Part shown: one piece after another, positions 16,562-25,216 of the stretch
Position numbering within the stretch: the stretch's first letter is position 1
How the letters are laid out: the number at the start of each line of letters is the position of its first letter
Assembly (NCBI GenBank): GCA_009782605.1
Contig: WRIR01000009.1
Coordinates: forward strand, 1-64,000
Source of the DNA: Eggerthellaceae bacterium
GTDB lineage: Bacteria > Actinomycetota > Coriobacteriia > Coriobacteriales > Eggerthellaceae
Direction of reading: 5' to 3'
Length of the DNA: 64,000 nucleotides
Notes under the pieces: model-generated
Told to the model about the DNA's origin: nothing
Seen by the model: the letters and a program-made list of their open reading frames with translations, nothing else
Database searches by the model: none
Translations under genes and position numbers: made by a program

Positions 16562-16987
16562 ATGACGCGAGTATTCCGCGATGACTTGCGCAACAGGCTG
16601 ATTCGCGACAGGCTTCCTTTCTCTACCCTCGAACTTCTCGTACTCGATACGGCTCCCTCTTTCGCCCTTGTTACCCTGTTTTCGTCCCTCGCTATCCTCG
16701 TATCCCATCAGGCCGGGCTCTTCTCTGCCCATCCGCTCCCAGGTGTGAGCCTTCTCGGCGGCCTGCTGCTCGGCGTGGCCATGAACACCTTGCTTGTTCT
16801 TTGTGCCTCTCTTGAAGGATTGCGCCTTCGGCGCACCAGGCGCCCACTAAGCTATGAAGCCGCGGTTATTGCCTGTATCGTCGTGATGGCCGCCGCTTCT
16901 CTCGCCCATTCGTTCCTGCTTGTTCTTGCCGTTGCCTGCCTCTGCGTCCTCGGGCTGATATCCCTCGTCCATTTCAGCGAGGAATAA
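16562..16987 (+). CDS. Hypothetical integral membrane protein
   Basis: This 141-residue protein has a charged N-terminus (MTRVFRDDLRNRLIRDR) and four hydrophobic helices at about 26-48, 55-78, 92-112 and 113-132. I do not recognise a family. A GTG at 16553 is an alternative start; neither has a strong ribosome site. Before the fic cassette arrived, the gene would have been divergent from the small membrane gene at 15292, sharing the now duplicated 73-bp region. It converges with the 878-residue protein gene. Confidence 0.55.
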   Translation: MTRVFRDDLRNRLIRDRLPFSTLELLVLDTAPSFALVTLFSSLAILVSHQAGLFSAHPLPGVSLLGGLLLGVAMNTLLVLCASLEGLRLRRTRRPLSYEAAVIACIVVMAAASLAHSFLLVLAVACLCVLGLISLVHFSEE

Positions 16988-17023
16988 GCCTTCGCCCCTT
17001 TGTCGCCCGCCCTGCTTCTTTTC

Positions 17024-19660
17024 TTATTCAGCCTTGTCCATTCCAAGCTCAAACGAACTCTTGAACTTCTTCATGCTGTTTCGCGCAATAATCATTGCTT
17101 TGATAGACTCTTCGGCATTCTTGATCTGGCGTTTGATTTCCTTGTTTCTCTTGGGGTCGGCTTCATCCTCCTCAAGTAGCCTTATCTCAATCAGAGCTGC
17201 CTGGATATCCTTGATCTTTTGCGTATACTGCTCATAAACGCTGTCAGAGTACTCCACATCCTTCTCGTCGTTAAGGAAAACTTCTTTCATGGAAACAAGC
17301 AACTTTGCGGACTGTTGAACGGTGCTCTCTTTGCCGATTATTCCGGCAGCGCCTACTGCTCCGCCGATGCCAAGACCAACAGTAGTGCCTAACAAGGCAC
17401 CACCGCCAACAATGGTAGCTGTGCCACCGGCGATCCCTAAACCTCCAACAGCAATCGCCCCGCCACCAATATATGCAAGACAGGCGTTTGTCAAGGCAAT
17501 GCCAGCGAGGCCGGGGAAACTTGACCCGACTAAGGCAACTGCTATAGGTCCAGCAAATATGCCAGCCGACGCAACGACAGCAACTGCTGATCCAGCGGCT
17601 ATTCCCAAAGCGACAAGCGCACCTTTCAGAACCTCCTTTAGTTCCCGAAAAGCCTTGTTATAGGATTTTCTCAACCTCTTGACGTAGCCCTCCTTGTAAT
17701 AATCGTCGCAAAAAAAGGTCTCTAGAAAATCATCACCGGTCTTTTGGTTGAAACCATTCATGGGATTGTCAAGATCCTTGTATTTCTTGCTTGGGACCTC
17801 CTCGCCCTTCTTGTTCTCCTCGACGCCGAGAGGGTAATACGGTTCAAAAAGCATCGCCTCAAGTAATACCAAACGGAACCATACGTCCAAGGGGTTATTG
17901 CCGGCAATCCTGGAAAGCAGCTCTTGTTCTGAATGCCAATGAAGCTCAGCACCTTCTGATTGAAGAAAGCTAGAGAAGCCCTTTGTCATGTACTCTTTCC
18001 ACTCATCGGCCCATTGTCGCTTAAGAGACCTTATTGCCTCGTTGTTAATAGGCGCCTTAGTGTTGTCGACATCATGAAGGATTTTGTAGTACTCAAGGTT
18101 ATAGAGAATCTCGGTCTGTTCTATTGTCAACCCCAGTTTATTGTCACTCATACCTTCACCCATCCTTTCATAGATGCTGTTATCTTCCTTCATATAGGTA
18201 AACTGTTTATTTTTCCGATAAACCTGCCTGATTTGCTTTACGTTGCGAGCCTTCAAGGCAAAAGAGACATCTTCTCCAATAGCTACCGCAAAGCGCCCCA
18301 CTCCAATATAGTTTACTGAGATCCAGTATTTTTGGGTAACAACTGCCTCTCCGACATCGATAGTTGTGAAAACCCCTGTCGCTATGGTCAGCATCCGCGA
18401 AATGGTGGGATTGCCAAAGGGCTTGGTCTTATCCCAGTCTAATTCTCTCAGGTCGTCGAGAGCAGGCGCCCCGTTATCCCTGATCTCAATGGCAAGCCTC
18501 CGTATGAAATAGAAGGCTCGCACCATACAGTCATTGGCCACAACAGGAACAGCCTGTCTCCCGAGCCCGAACCCAACTCCGATTTCACCGCGTAAATCAA
18601 GCTTAAGTATGCTCTCCTTGATTATTTTTCCAGCTTCATCGCACTTCGCGAATAGAGTTCCGTTAAACAGCTTTGATAAGAAAACTGATAAAGAATTATC
18701 ATCGATACGTATGCTTTTGAACACGGGCAAGGCTGACAGTTCTTTTGCTATGGAGATTATTGGCCCAGGTATACCTGTGCCGCCACTGAGCCCTGCCGAC
18801 GCGCTTGAGCCAGCCATGTCGCTCACAAGATGGAAGAACCATATGACAGTTCCATGGAAGACCTTTGAGGGCACATCATTGCCGATGAAAATCCTGCTTG
18901 CCTCCGGGACATCAACAACCATGAAAGCGCCAGCCGTATCAGTTCCATAGGACTTGTAGGTGAACTGAGTCAATAGCGAGAACACGAGACCAGCAATTGT
19001 GGGATGATGGGCAAAATCGCGAAGATGGTGCTGAAGCCCTCCACCGAGGTCGGGCGTGTTTCCGTCGCTGGGAATCGGGAACCTATCCTCAAGGAATTTA
19101 ACGGCTGATTTAACGCTATCGCCTTCGTGCCCGAGAAGTTTAGCGGTCTTTTTTACAAAGTCGTCCACTCTATCACTGGCAATGCCGCGACCGTGCTCCA
19201 AGCTGAATTCTCCCACCCAGAGAATGTCCAATAGCCCGCAAATAACACCGCTGGCGACAGAGACTACATAGTCATACCTGTCCGCTTGGCTTGCCAAAAG
19301 ATCAACTTGGTCATTCAGGTCGTAGATTATCCTGTCGAGGTCAAATATTTTGTTAAGAGAGGGCTTTTCATAGGGTGCTAATTGAATTTGTACGTTTTCC
19401 TCATTCTCCATGATTTGTTCGAGGGTTTCAGCAAACTGGTCATCGGGTAGCTGTCCGTCGTTACAGGATGTTGTATGACCGTCATAGATATGCATCCGAA
19501 CATGCACCCCCGTCGTCTTCTTATCAATACTTTTTTGTGTGGATGAATGCCGAATGACCAGGTTGCTTGGCAACTTGAGCTCTTTACAGAGAAGGGCATC
19601 CACCCTTATGTTGCCAGACATATAAGAACCATAAAGTTCAGTGGGGCAGATGCCCTTCAA
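17024..19660 (-). CDS. Large glycine-zipper membrane-associated protein of unknown function
   Basis: This 878-residue protein belongs to no family I can name. The first 650 residues look soluble and mixed, with a His-rich stretch LQHHLRDFAHHPTIAGLVF near 226 and a DMAGSSASAGLSGGTGIPGP segment near 282. Residues about 680-778 form a long Gly/Ala/Val hydrophobic region (GGGAIAVGGLGIAGGTATIVGG and similar), as in glycine-zipper pore or membrane-insertion segments. A charged coiled coil (about 810-860) ends the protein. The frame starts at a TTG (19660); ATG 19621 is an alternative, and neither has a clear ribosome site. The gene is clearly AT-richer than the core genes and stands alone on its strand, next to an orphan ParB-like gene. 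A defence or toxin role is possible but only inferred. Confidence 0.75.
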   Translation of the reverse strand: MKGICPTELYGSYMSGNIRVDALLCKELKLPSNLVIRHSSTQKSIDKKTTGVHVRMHIYDGHTTSCNDGQLPDDQFAETLEQIMENEENVQIQLAPYEKPSLNKIFDLDRIIYDLNDQVDLLASQADRYDYVVSVASGVICGLLDILWVGEFSLEHGRGIASDRVDDFVKKTAKLLGHEGDSVKSAVKFLEDRFPIPSDGNTPDLGGGLQHHLRDFAHHPTIAGLVFSLLTQFTYKSYGTDTAGAFMVVDVPEASRIFIGNDVPSKVFHGTVIWFFHLVSDMAGSSASAGLSGGTGIPGPIISIAKELSALPVFKSIRIDDNSLSVFLSKLFNGTLFAKCDEAGKIIKESILKLDLRGEIGVGFGLGRQAVPVVANDCMVRAFYFIRRLAIEIRDNGAPALDDLRELDWDKTKPFGNPTISRMLTIATGVFTTIDVGEAVVTQKYWISVNYIGVGRFAVAIGEDVSFALKARNVKQIRQVYRKNKQFTYMKEDNSIYERMGEGMSDNKLGLTIEQTEILYNLEYYKILHDVDNTKAPINNEAIRSLKRQWADEWKEYMTKGFSSFLQSEGAELHWHSEQELLSRIAGNNPLDVWFRLVLLEAMLFEPYYPLGVEENKKGEEVPSKKYKDLDNPMNGFNQKTGDDFLETFFCDDYYKEGYVKRLRKSYNKAFRELKEVLKGALVALGIAAGSAVAVVASAGIFAGPIAVALVGSSFPGLAGIALTNACLAYIGGGAIAVGGLGIAGGTATIVGGGALLGTTVGLGIGGAVGAAGIIGKESTVQQSAKLLVSMKEVFLNDEKDVEYSDSVYEQYTQKIKDIQAALIEIRLLEEDEADPKRNKEIKRQIKNAEESIKAMIIARNSMKKFKSSFELGMDKAE

Positions 19661-19713
19661 TGCAAACTTTATGGATGAAGACCGTTACTGGTTTCATATG
19701 TCTGGCATTTTCG

Positions 19714-19719
19714 ATTATA
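19714..19719 (-). promoter_or_regulatory. Candidate -10 element for the 878-residue protein gene
   Basis: On the minus strand GCGCTATAATCG contains a perfect TATAAT, about 54 bases before the proposed TTG start. No good -35 is visible, so an activator or an extended form would be needed. Confidence 0.35.
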
Positions 19720-19884
19720 GCGCACGGAAAAGCGTTATGATCCTGAATCAGGAACATTCACATCGCAAACATTGGGGGATCGTGCTGTAAGCATAACGGG
19801 ACACGACAGTTTTTTCTCAAGTAACTATGTTAGGATTAGGCTGCAAGCTAGAAAAGTAGGGCGAGCTTTAAAGGAGCTGATGAG

Positions 19885-20772
19885 ATGCAGGGTATAACCA
19901 TCGACCAGGAGTTCAAGGACCTGTTGCCGGCGCTTGACAAGGAGACCTATACCCTGCTTGAGGAGAACATCCTGAAGCACGGCTGCAGGGACTCGCTGGT
20001 GCTTTGGAACGGCATCCTCATCGACGGGCATAACAGGTATGCGATATGCACCGAGCACGGCATCCCCTTCGACACGGTCGACAAGGATTTCGCATCCCGG
20101 GAAGAGGTGCTTATCTGGATCGTCTCGACACAGGTCGCGCGGCGCAACCTCACGTCCCTGCAGTTGAGCCACTACCGCGGGTTGCACTACCGGGCGGACA
20201 AGAAGCTCGTCACAAACACCAAGGGCAAAAACCAGCACAGCGAAATGTCCGCCCAAACAAAAAATCTCGCGAATCCGCAGGTCAGCGAGGTTGAACCTCA
20301 TAATGAGGGACAACCTCGAATCTCGTCAACATCCGAGCGCCTTGCGGGGCAGTATAAGGTTTCGCGCGCCACGATAGAACGCGATGCCAAAGTGGCTACA
20401 ACCATCGACGCCATAGGCGAGGCCTCGCCCGAGGCCAAGAAAAAGATCCTTTCCGGGGAAGTGAGCATCGACAAAAAGGAACTCGAAGCCCTTGCCGCAG
20501 GCTCATCCAGGGAAATAGCCAAGCTCGCCAAAAGTATCGAGGGCGGCACCTACGAGAAGAAGAGGCCCACAGCGCCTGCATCGGGGCGGGACAAAGAGCA
20601 GCCTGGGGTCGCCAACACGGGGACGCAGGCAACAGGCACGCTTATCGGGGAGATAACAGAAGGCTTCCAAACCGAGCTGCAATGGCACACGGAAAAGGGC
20701 GATGCGGCGGGGCTAAAGGCTGCACTGAGAACCTATCTCGACAGGCTTGAGGGCATATACCGGCAGATTTGA
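19885..20772 (+). CDS. Orphan ParB/Srx-fold DNA-binding protein
   Basis: This 295-residue protein has an N-terminal ParB-like domain (about 5-95) with the box LIDGHNRYAICTEHGI near 46, in place of the usual GERR-type motif. A middle helix-turn-helix region follows (STSERLAGQYKVSRATIERD near 148) and a helical C-terminus. It resembles the ParB-like regulators found on integrative elements and plasmids. No ParA or parS-like array is present, so it is probably not the chromosomal segregation protein. The start is the ATG at 19885 with AAAGGAG eight bases before it. It lies between the glycine-zipper protein gene and a toxin-antitoxin pair, suggesting an acquired patch. Confidence 0.8.
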   Translation: MQGITIDQEFKDLLPALDKETYTLLEENILKHGCRDSLVLWNGILIDGHNRYAICTEHGIPFDTVDKDFASREEVLIWIVSTQVARRNLTSLQLSHYRGLHYRADKKLVTNTKGKNQHSEMSAQTKNLANPQVSEVEPHNEGQPRISSTSERLAGQYKVSRATIERDAKVATTIDAIGEASPEAKKKILSGEVSIDKKELEALAAGSSREIAKLAKSIEGGTYEKKRPTAPASGRDKEQPGVANTGTQATGTLIGEITEGFQTELQWHTEKGDAAGLKAALRTYLDRLEGIYRQI

Positions 20773-20856
20773 GCCAGAGCGCAGATTCGCACACTTAAGG
20801 GCATGTGCTGATTAAGGCGGACGTGCTTTTATCAGGAGGAAAAAAACTAGGTCAAG

Positions 20857-20885
20857 TTGACTAAGTCTTATTAGCATGATATCTT
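20857..20885 (+). promoter_or_regulatory. Candidate promoter of the phd/vapC pair
   Basis: TTGACT at 20857-20862 and TATCTT at 20880-20885 are separated by 17 bases and lie about 40 bp before the antitoxin ATG. This is the best sigma-70-type match in the gap after the ParB-like gene. Confidence 0.5.
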
Positions 20886-20924
20886 TATCCTGCAAGAAAA
20901 AGATAAATGACAGGAAGGCATACC

Positions 20925-21158
20925 ATGTCTATTGTTGCGAACATGCAAGACGCGAAAACAAACCTGTCGAAGCTCGTTTCAGCGTCGTTGGCAGGCCAGG
21001 AAGTCGTTATCGCAAATCGCGGAGTGGCAGCAGTTCGGCTTGTTCCGTATGAGCAGCCGACAAAACGCCCCCTTGGTTTTGTCGGAGGCCCTGAAAGCTG
21101 GAATGATTCATTCTTTGATTCCTTGCCTGACGAAGAATTGGCAGCGTGGGGCTTATGA
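20925..21158 (+). CDS. Phd/YefM-type antitoxin
   Basis: This 77-residue antitoxin starts MSIVANMQDAKTNLSKLVSA, the usual N-terminal DNA-binding fold of Phd/YefM, followed by a GQEVVIANRGVAAVRLVPY strand region. The acidic C-terminus (DEELAAW) is the part expected to bind the toxin. The ATG at 20925 follows CAGGAAGG. It overlaps the PIN toxin gene by ATGA, and the antitoxin would normally repress its own promoter. Confidence 0.88.
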   Translation: MSIVANMQDAKTNLSKLVSASLAGQEVVIANRGVAAVRLVPYEQPTKRPLGFVGGPESWNDSFFDSLPDEELAAWGL

Positions 21159-21568
21159 AAACCTTCGATTCTGAAAAAGGCTATCTGCTCGACACCCATA
21201 CGTTTCTTTGGGCGGTAAAGGCTCCAAACCGGTTGGGCAAGACGGCGCATTCAATAATCGAGAATCCTAAAACCCGCCTCTATCTTTCGTCTATCAGCGC
21301 ATTCGAGACCGCCAATAAATTCCGCCATGCAAAACTCGATGCAACATACGAAAGCATTGTCAAAAACTACACGCAGTTTGCCCAGCAGCTTGGCGTTGAG
21401 GATTTGCCTTTGACGCTTGCTCACACCTATTTAGCAGGGAGCATGGACTGGTCTCATCGAGACCCTTTTGACCGCTTCATTGTGGCACAGGCAGCACTCG
21501 AAAACCTAACGGTTATCACCGATGACAGTCAAATCAAAACCCACCCCTGGATTGATTCCGTTTGGTAG
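21155..21568 (+). CDS. VapC-like PIN-domain toxin (ribonuclease)
   Basis: This 137-residue PIN-domain protein carries the expected acidic residues: LLDTHTFLW near residue 11, SSISAFETANK near 46, and HRDPFDRFIVAQA with ITDDSQI in the C-terminal half. PIN toxins cleave RNA and are held inactive by their antitoxin. I take the ATG at 21155, which overlaps the antitoxin TGA (ATGA), over a GTG at 21146. The pair is a complete type II toxin-antitoxin module of the Phd/PIN kind. Confidence 0.9.
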   Translation: MKTFDSEKGYLLDTHTFLWAVKAPNRLGKTAHSIIENPKTRLYLSSISAFETANKFRHAKLDATYESIVKNYTQFAQQLGVEDLPLTLAHTYLAGSMDWSHRDPFDRFIVAQAALENLTVITDDSQIKTHPWIDSVW

Positions 21569-21659
21569 ACTGACTGTTTGAGGGCAACCCGGCAGCAATA
21601 CACACTATCGAAGGCACGGGTCTGCCGGGCGTTCTTTTGGCCGACAGGAAAAGAACAGG

Positions 21660-22394
21660 TTATGTATCTGCACGGACGAACTCGGCGTGGTTGCCCCAGC
21701 CCCAGGTGCCGCCACCGGCACCGATCTCGAAATTGCACTTGGCAATGCCGAGGTCGACGGCCAAGGTGGCATCGGTGAGGTTCTCGACCCATGCGGTTGT
21801 TTTGCCTTCCTGATATGAAAAGGTCACCGGTTGGCGGTTGGCTGCCGAGGGCGCTTTTTGCACCGCCTTCATTCCGCACAAGAACCAGTCGGGCACGGGC
21901 GGGTCTGCCACGAACATCTCTTCGGCAGTTTTTGTCTTTCGATGAACCAGGGAGCGTATCAGCCTTTCCTTCCTGCTGTCGTGCTCCACAGCCTTCCCGA
22001 CGACGACAGTGCTTATGATGGACTCTTCCTCCGACAGGGAGAAGGGGCAGGACTTCCGGTCGAAGGAGCCGCTTACCCAGCAGCTTCCCAAGCCCTCTGC
22101 GGTGGCATCGAGCATGAGAAGCTGCCCGTAGTAACCGAGCTGTTCGGACGAAGAAAGGTTGTTCTTGTTGCCGATGAGCCCGATATAGTGGCGAACCCCC
22201 GAGAACATGCCGTAGCTCTTGCGCAGCCCCTCGAATGCACTCCCGTTGTCAAGCACAAGCTCGATGCGCCCTTCGATGCCTTGCGAATAAAGCGCAATCA
22301 GCTGCCTGAGTTTTTCGACAACCCCCGGGTCAAGGGGCACAGGAAGGTATGCCCGTCGGGAACGACGCACTTCGATGGCTTCCACAAGATTCAT
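21660..22394 (-). CDS. Nitroreductase-family flavoprotein
   Basis: This 244-residue protein of the nitroreductase fold (TM1586-like branch) begins with VEAIEVRRSRRAYLPVPLD, the FMN-binding Arg-Arg-Ser segment. Later it has APSAANRQPVTF and LGIAKCNFEIGAGG. The internal duplication of the fold is visible, with a first half at about 1-120 and a second at about 150-244. The reaction is probably FMN-dependent reduction of a nitro or quinone compound; the substrate is unknown. The ATG at 22394 follows GAAGAAGGAAGG. A perfect 9-bp inverted repeat lies about 30 bp upstream. Confidence 0.85.
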   Translation of the reverse strand: MNLVEAIEVRRSRRAYLPVPLDPGVVEKLRQLIALYSQGIEGRIELVLDNGSAFEGLRKSYGMFSGVRHYIGLIGNKNNLSSSEQLGYYGQLLMLDATAEGLGSCWVSGSFDRKSCPFSLSEEESIISTVVVGKAVEHDSRKERLIRSLVHRKTKTAEEMFVADPPVPDWFLCGMKAVQKAPSAANRQPVTFSYQEGKTTAWVENLTDATLAVDLGIAKCNFEIGAGGGTWGWGNHAEFVRADT

Positions 22395-22422
22395 AATGCC
22401 TTCCTTCTTCGGTTGTTTTAGC

Positions 22423-22450
22423 GCCCATGAACAGAATACTCTTCATGGGC
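22423..22450. promoter_or_regulatory. Perfect inverted repeat upstream of the nitroreductase gene
   Basis: GCCCATGAA at 22423-22431 and TTCATGGGC at 22442-22450 are exact inverted copies separated by 10 bases. The site is 29 bp upstream of the nitroreductase start, where a repressor would block transcription. The spacing fits a dimeric regulator, but none is encoded nearby. Confidence 0.6.
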
Positions 22451-22627
22451 ACGTGTTAGCACAGGGATTGCCCAAGAAGTCCGCGATTTTCAAAAAACTT
22501 GGAGATGCTGCTTGCGGCTGCCTGCTTACAGCGGATAGTCTCTGGTCCCGTCGGAGGCTGAAAGTACGGGCGCACAGACTCGTGGTAGGGTACCATGAGT
22601 TAGAAAGAGTAGAAAGGGGTGCCGCCC

Positions 22628-23101
22628 ATGTTATCCTTCCGCCCTGCCGTAAGGGAAGACTGCCCGCTCATACTGGACTTTGTCAGGGAGCTGGCCGAAT
22701 ACGAGAGGATGCTTGACGAGGTCGTTGCCACAGAAGCGCTGCTGGAAGAATGGGTGTTCGACAGGCAGAGGGCAGAAGTGCTCTTTGCGGTGGCAGACGG
22801 CCGCGAGGTCGGCTTCGCCCTGTTCTTCTCCAGCTTCTCGACCTTTCTGGGCAGGGCAGGGCTGTACCTTGAGGACCTCTTCGTGCGGCCTGGGCACCGG
22901 GGCAGGGGCTACGGGAGAGCGCTGCTCAGACAGCTTGCGAAGATAGCCATTGAGAGGGGCTGCGGCAGGCTGGAATGGAGCTGCCTGGACTGGAACACCG
23001 CAAGCATCGAGTTCTACCTGTCCCTCGGCGCCGAGCCCCTGGAAGACTGGACCGTGTACCGCCTGGCAGGCAGCACCTTACAACACCTGGCAGAAGGCTG
23101 A
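22628..23101 (+). CDS. GNAT-family N-acetyltransferase, spermidine/diamine-acetyltransferase-like
   Basis: This 157-residue acetyltransferase has the acetyl-CoA loop YLEDLFVRPGHRGRGYGRALL near residue 80 and the late LEWSCLDWNTASIEFYLSLGA segment. Both are characteristic of the diamine acetyltransferase (SSAT-like) branch of GNAT proteins. It would acetylate a small amine, probably a polyamine. The ATG at 22628 sits eight bases after GAAAGGGG; the GTG at 22619 is a less likely start. It stands alone and converges with ribF; the 158 bp between them show nothing recognisable. Confidence 0.85.
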   Translation: MLSFRPAVREDCPLILDFVRELAEYERMLDEVVATEALLEEWVFDRQRAEVLFAVADGREVGFALFFSSFSTFLGRAGLYLEDLFVRPGHRGRGYGRALLRQLAKIAIERGCGRLEWSCLDWNTASIEFYLSLGAEPLEDWTVYRLAGSTLQHLAEG

Positions 23102-23259
23102 GTTCCGCAGGTCAGCGGGATCCTTCGTCGAAACAGCCTCCAAGCAGCATATGGGCCGTAAAGCCGAAGGCAAGACCCCTTGTCCGTGGCAAAGCCGACA
23201 TCTCAACATATAGGCACAGCCAGCCTTCTCCAAAGCCCTTATCACACGGATTTACGGTT

Positions 23260-24183
23260 TCATAAATGCTCCCGTACCCAGGCGATGTTGGCTAAGACGG
23301 TGGTTATGAGCTCTTCTTTGGTTGGGAAGTGCATCATGGGGCGGAGGAAGTGGGTGAACTCGACCTTGAGGGTCTTGCCGTAGAGGTCGCCTGAGTAGTC
23401 AAGGATGTGGGCCTCGCAGGTGGAACGTGCGTCCTCGGCGAACGTTGGCGGGATGCCGACCGAGACCGCGGCCTTGATGCGCGTGGGGCCCACGGTCGCA
23501 TAGGCCGCATAGACCCCGTCGCCCAGGACTTGGAACAAAGGGTCGATGCGAAGGTTCGCGGTACGAAAGCCCATCGTGCCCCCCTCGCCGCGCCCCGGGA
23601 CGACCTCTGCTTTCAGGTGGTAGGGCCGCCCCAAAAGCCCGTTGGCCTTCTCGATGTCCGTCGCGCCCAGCAAAAGGCGGATGCGCGTCGAGGTGATGGG
23701 GGCGCCGTCGCTGCTCTGGAGGTCATGGGCGTGTATGCGCGTGCCGTTCTCGGCACCCCAGCGCCTGAGGTCTGCGGCCGTGCCGAGCGCGCGCGCCCCG
23801 AAGCGGAAGTCGGAGCCAACATGGAGGCTTTCGGGCACAAAGCCGCCGAAAGTCTCCCTCAGGAACTCATCGGGCCCCAAGGCGGCGAAGCTGTCGGTGA
23901 AGGGCAGGGCGACCACCGCGTCCACGCCGCTTGCGGCAAGCGCATCCAGGCGGTCGGGGTTGGCCATGAGCTTCTTGAGGCGGCCGGGGTGGAACTTCTC
24001 GTCGGGGTCGATGTCGAAGGTGAGCGCGATGCTGGCGCCGCCCGAGGCCCGCGCAGAGTCCTGTGTGCAGCGCATCAGGAACTGGTGCCCCCTGTGTACG
24101 CCGTCGAATACCCCGAAGGCGCAGGATGAGCCCTTGAAGAGCGAGGGGTCGAAGCCCCCGCCTGCCCGTATCACCTCACCCAC
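23260..24183 (-). CDS. ribF: Bifunctional riboflavin kinase / FAD synthetase
   Basis: This 307-residue enzyme converts riboflavin to FMN and then to FAD. The N-terminal nucleotidyltransferase domain shows FGVFDGVHRGHQFLM, and TSTRIRLLL lies near residue 160. The C-terminal flavokinase domain shows GRPYHLKAEVVPGRGEG, FRTANLRID and YAAYATVG. The start is a GTG at 24183 that overlaps the truB TGA by eight bases. It is the last gene of the rimP-nusA-infB-rbfA-nrnA-truB-ribF operon, as in many Gram-positives. Confidence 0.95.
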   Translation of the reverse strand: MGEVIRAGGGFDPSLFKGSSCAFGVFDGVHRGHQFLMRCTQDSARASGGASIALTFDIDPDEKFHPGRLKKLMANPDRLDALAASGVDAVVALPFTDSFAALGPDEFLRETFGGFVPESLHVGSDFRFGARALGTAADLRRWGAENGTRIHAHDLQSSDGAPITSTRIRLLLGATDIEKANGLLGRPYHLKAEVVPGRGEGGTMGFRTANLRIDPLFQVLGDGVYAAYATVGPTRIKAAVSVGIPPTFAEDARSTCEAHILDYSGDLYGKTLKVEFTHFLRPMMHFPTKEELITTVLANIAWVREHL

Positions 24184-25210
24184 GGTCGACCCCCTGGGAA
24201 AAGACGCACTCCGGCCGCAGGAGGCGGGCCTGTGCGTCGTAGGAGAACAGGCCGAGCAGCTGGGCCCCGGTTACCGCCGACACGAGCTCGCCGTCGGCCA
24301 GGGACGGCAGGGCTTCCCCGCCCTGCCGCAGGGACGCGCCCTCCCCCGCCTCGGCGCCCTCCCCCGGAGCCGGCGGCCCCTGCCCGCGCGGCGCAGGGGG
24401 CAGCGCCGCCACAACGGCGCCCGCCGGCAGCGCCCGGCCGTTCCGCACCGCCTCAAGGCTGTCCCCCGGCACCTCTACCACACGGTAGCCCAGCAGCGCC
24501 GCCGGATCGAGGACCGCAGGCTTTCGACCCTGCTCAAGCGCGGCCAGCTCCTGGCAGTCGTCCAGGGTCACCGCCCCGACACCCGTCCGGCGCAGCGCAC
24601 CCACATGGCTGGGGCACCCGAGGGCCTGGCCGATGTCGCGTGCGAGCGAGCGGACGTAGGTACCCTTGGAGACGTGGACGGCGATATCCCAGCTCGGCAG
24701 CCTGCCCCCGCCGCCCCCGTCGAGGCCGAGCAGCCGGGCCTCAAAGACGGTTACCTCGCGGGGCTTTAGGCCTATCGGCCTGCCGGCGCGCGCCGCCTTG
24801 TAGGAGCGCTCGCCGCCGACCTTGACCGCGCTGTAGGCCGGGGGGACCTGCTGATGCGTCCCCGCCAGGCGCGAGACGAAACCCTGGGCGAAGGACAGAT
24901 CGCACACCTCGTCGGGCACGGCACCCCTCTCGGTGACGGCCCCCGCCGCGTCGTCGGTCTCGGTCGCCTCGCCGAAGACCACGGTGAAGCGGTAGCGCTT
25001 ATCGTGGGCCTGGAGGTAGGGGGAAAGCCTCGTGGCAGGGCCGACGCACAGCAGCAGGGCCCCCGAGGCAAGCGGGTCGAGCGTCCCGGTGTGCCCGATG
25101 CGGCGCTCGTCGAATACCCTCCGGGCGCGGTTCACGACATCGTGCGAGCTCGGGCCTGCCGGCTTGTCGACGCCTATGACGAAGGAGAGCCCCGACGACC
25201 CGCGCCTCAC
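24176..25210 (-). CDS. truB: tRNA pseudouridine(55) synthase
   Basis: This 344-residue enzyme makes pseudouridine 55 in the T loop of tRNAs. The catalytic aspartate lies in HTGTLDPLASGALL (near residue 40). VDKPAGPSSHDVV at the start and VHVSKGTYVRSLARDIGQALG follow the family. A Gly/Pro/Glu-rich low-complexity insert of about 35 residues occurs near 285 in the C-terminal (PUA-like) part. The start is a GTG at 25210. The downstream ribF start overlaps its stop. Confidence 0.94.
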   Translation of the reverse strand: MRRGSSGLSFVIGVDKPAGPSSHDVVNRARRVFDERRIGHTGTLDPLASGALLLCVGPATRLSPYLQAHDKRYRFTVVFGEATETDDAAGAVTERGAVPDEVCDLSFAQGFVSRLAGTHQQVPPAYSAVKVGGERSYKAARAGRPIGLKPREVTVFEARLLGLDGGGGGRLPSWDIAVHVSKGTYVRSLARDIGQALGCPSHVGALRRTGVGAVTLDDCQELAALEQGRKPAVLDPAALLGYRVVEVPGDSLEAVRNGRALPAGAVVAALPPAPRGQGPPAPGEGAEAGEGASLRQGGEALPSLADGELVSAVTGAQLLGLFSYDAQARLLRPECVFSQGVDRG

Positions 25211-25216
25211 GACCGC

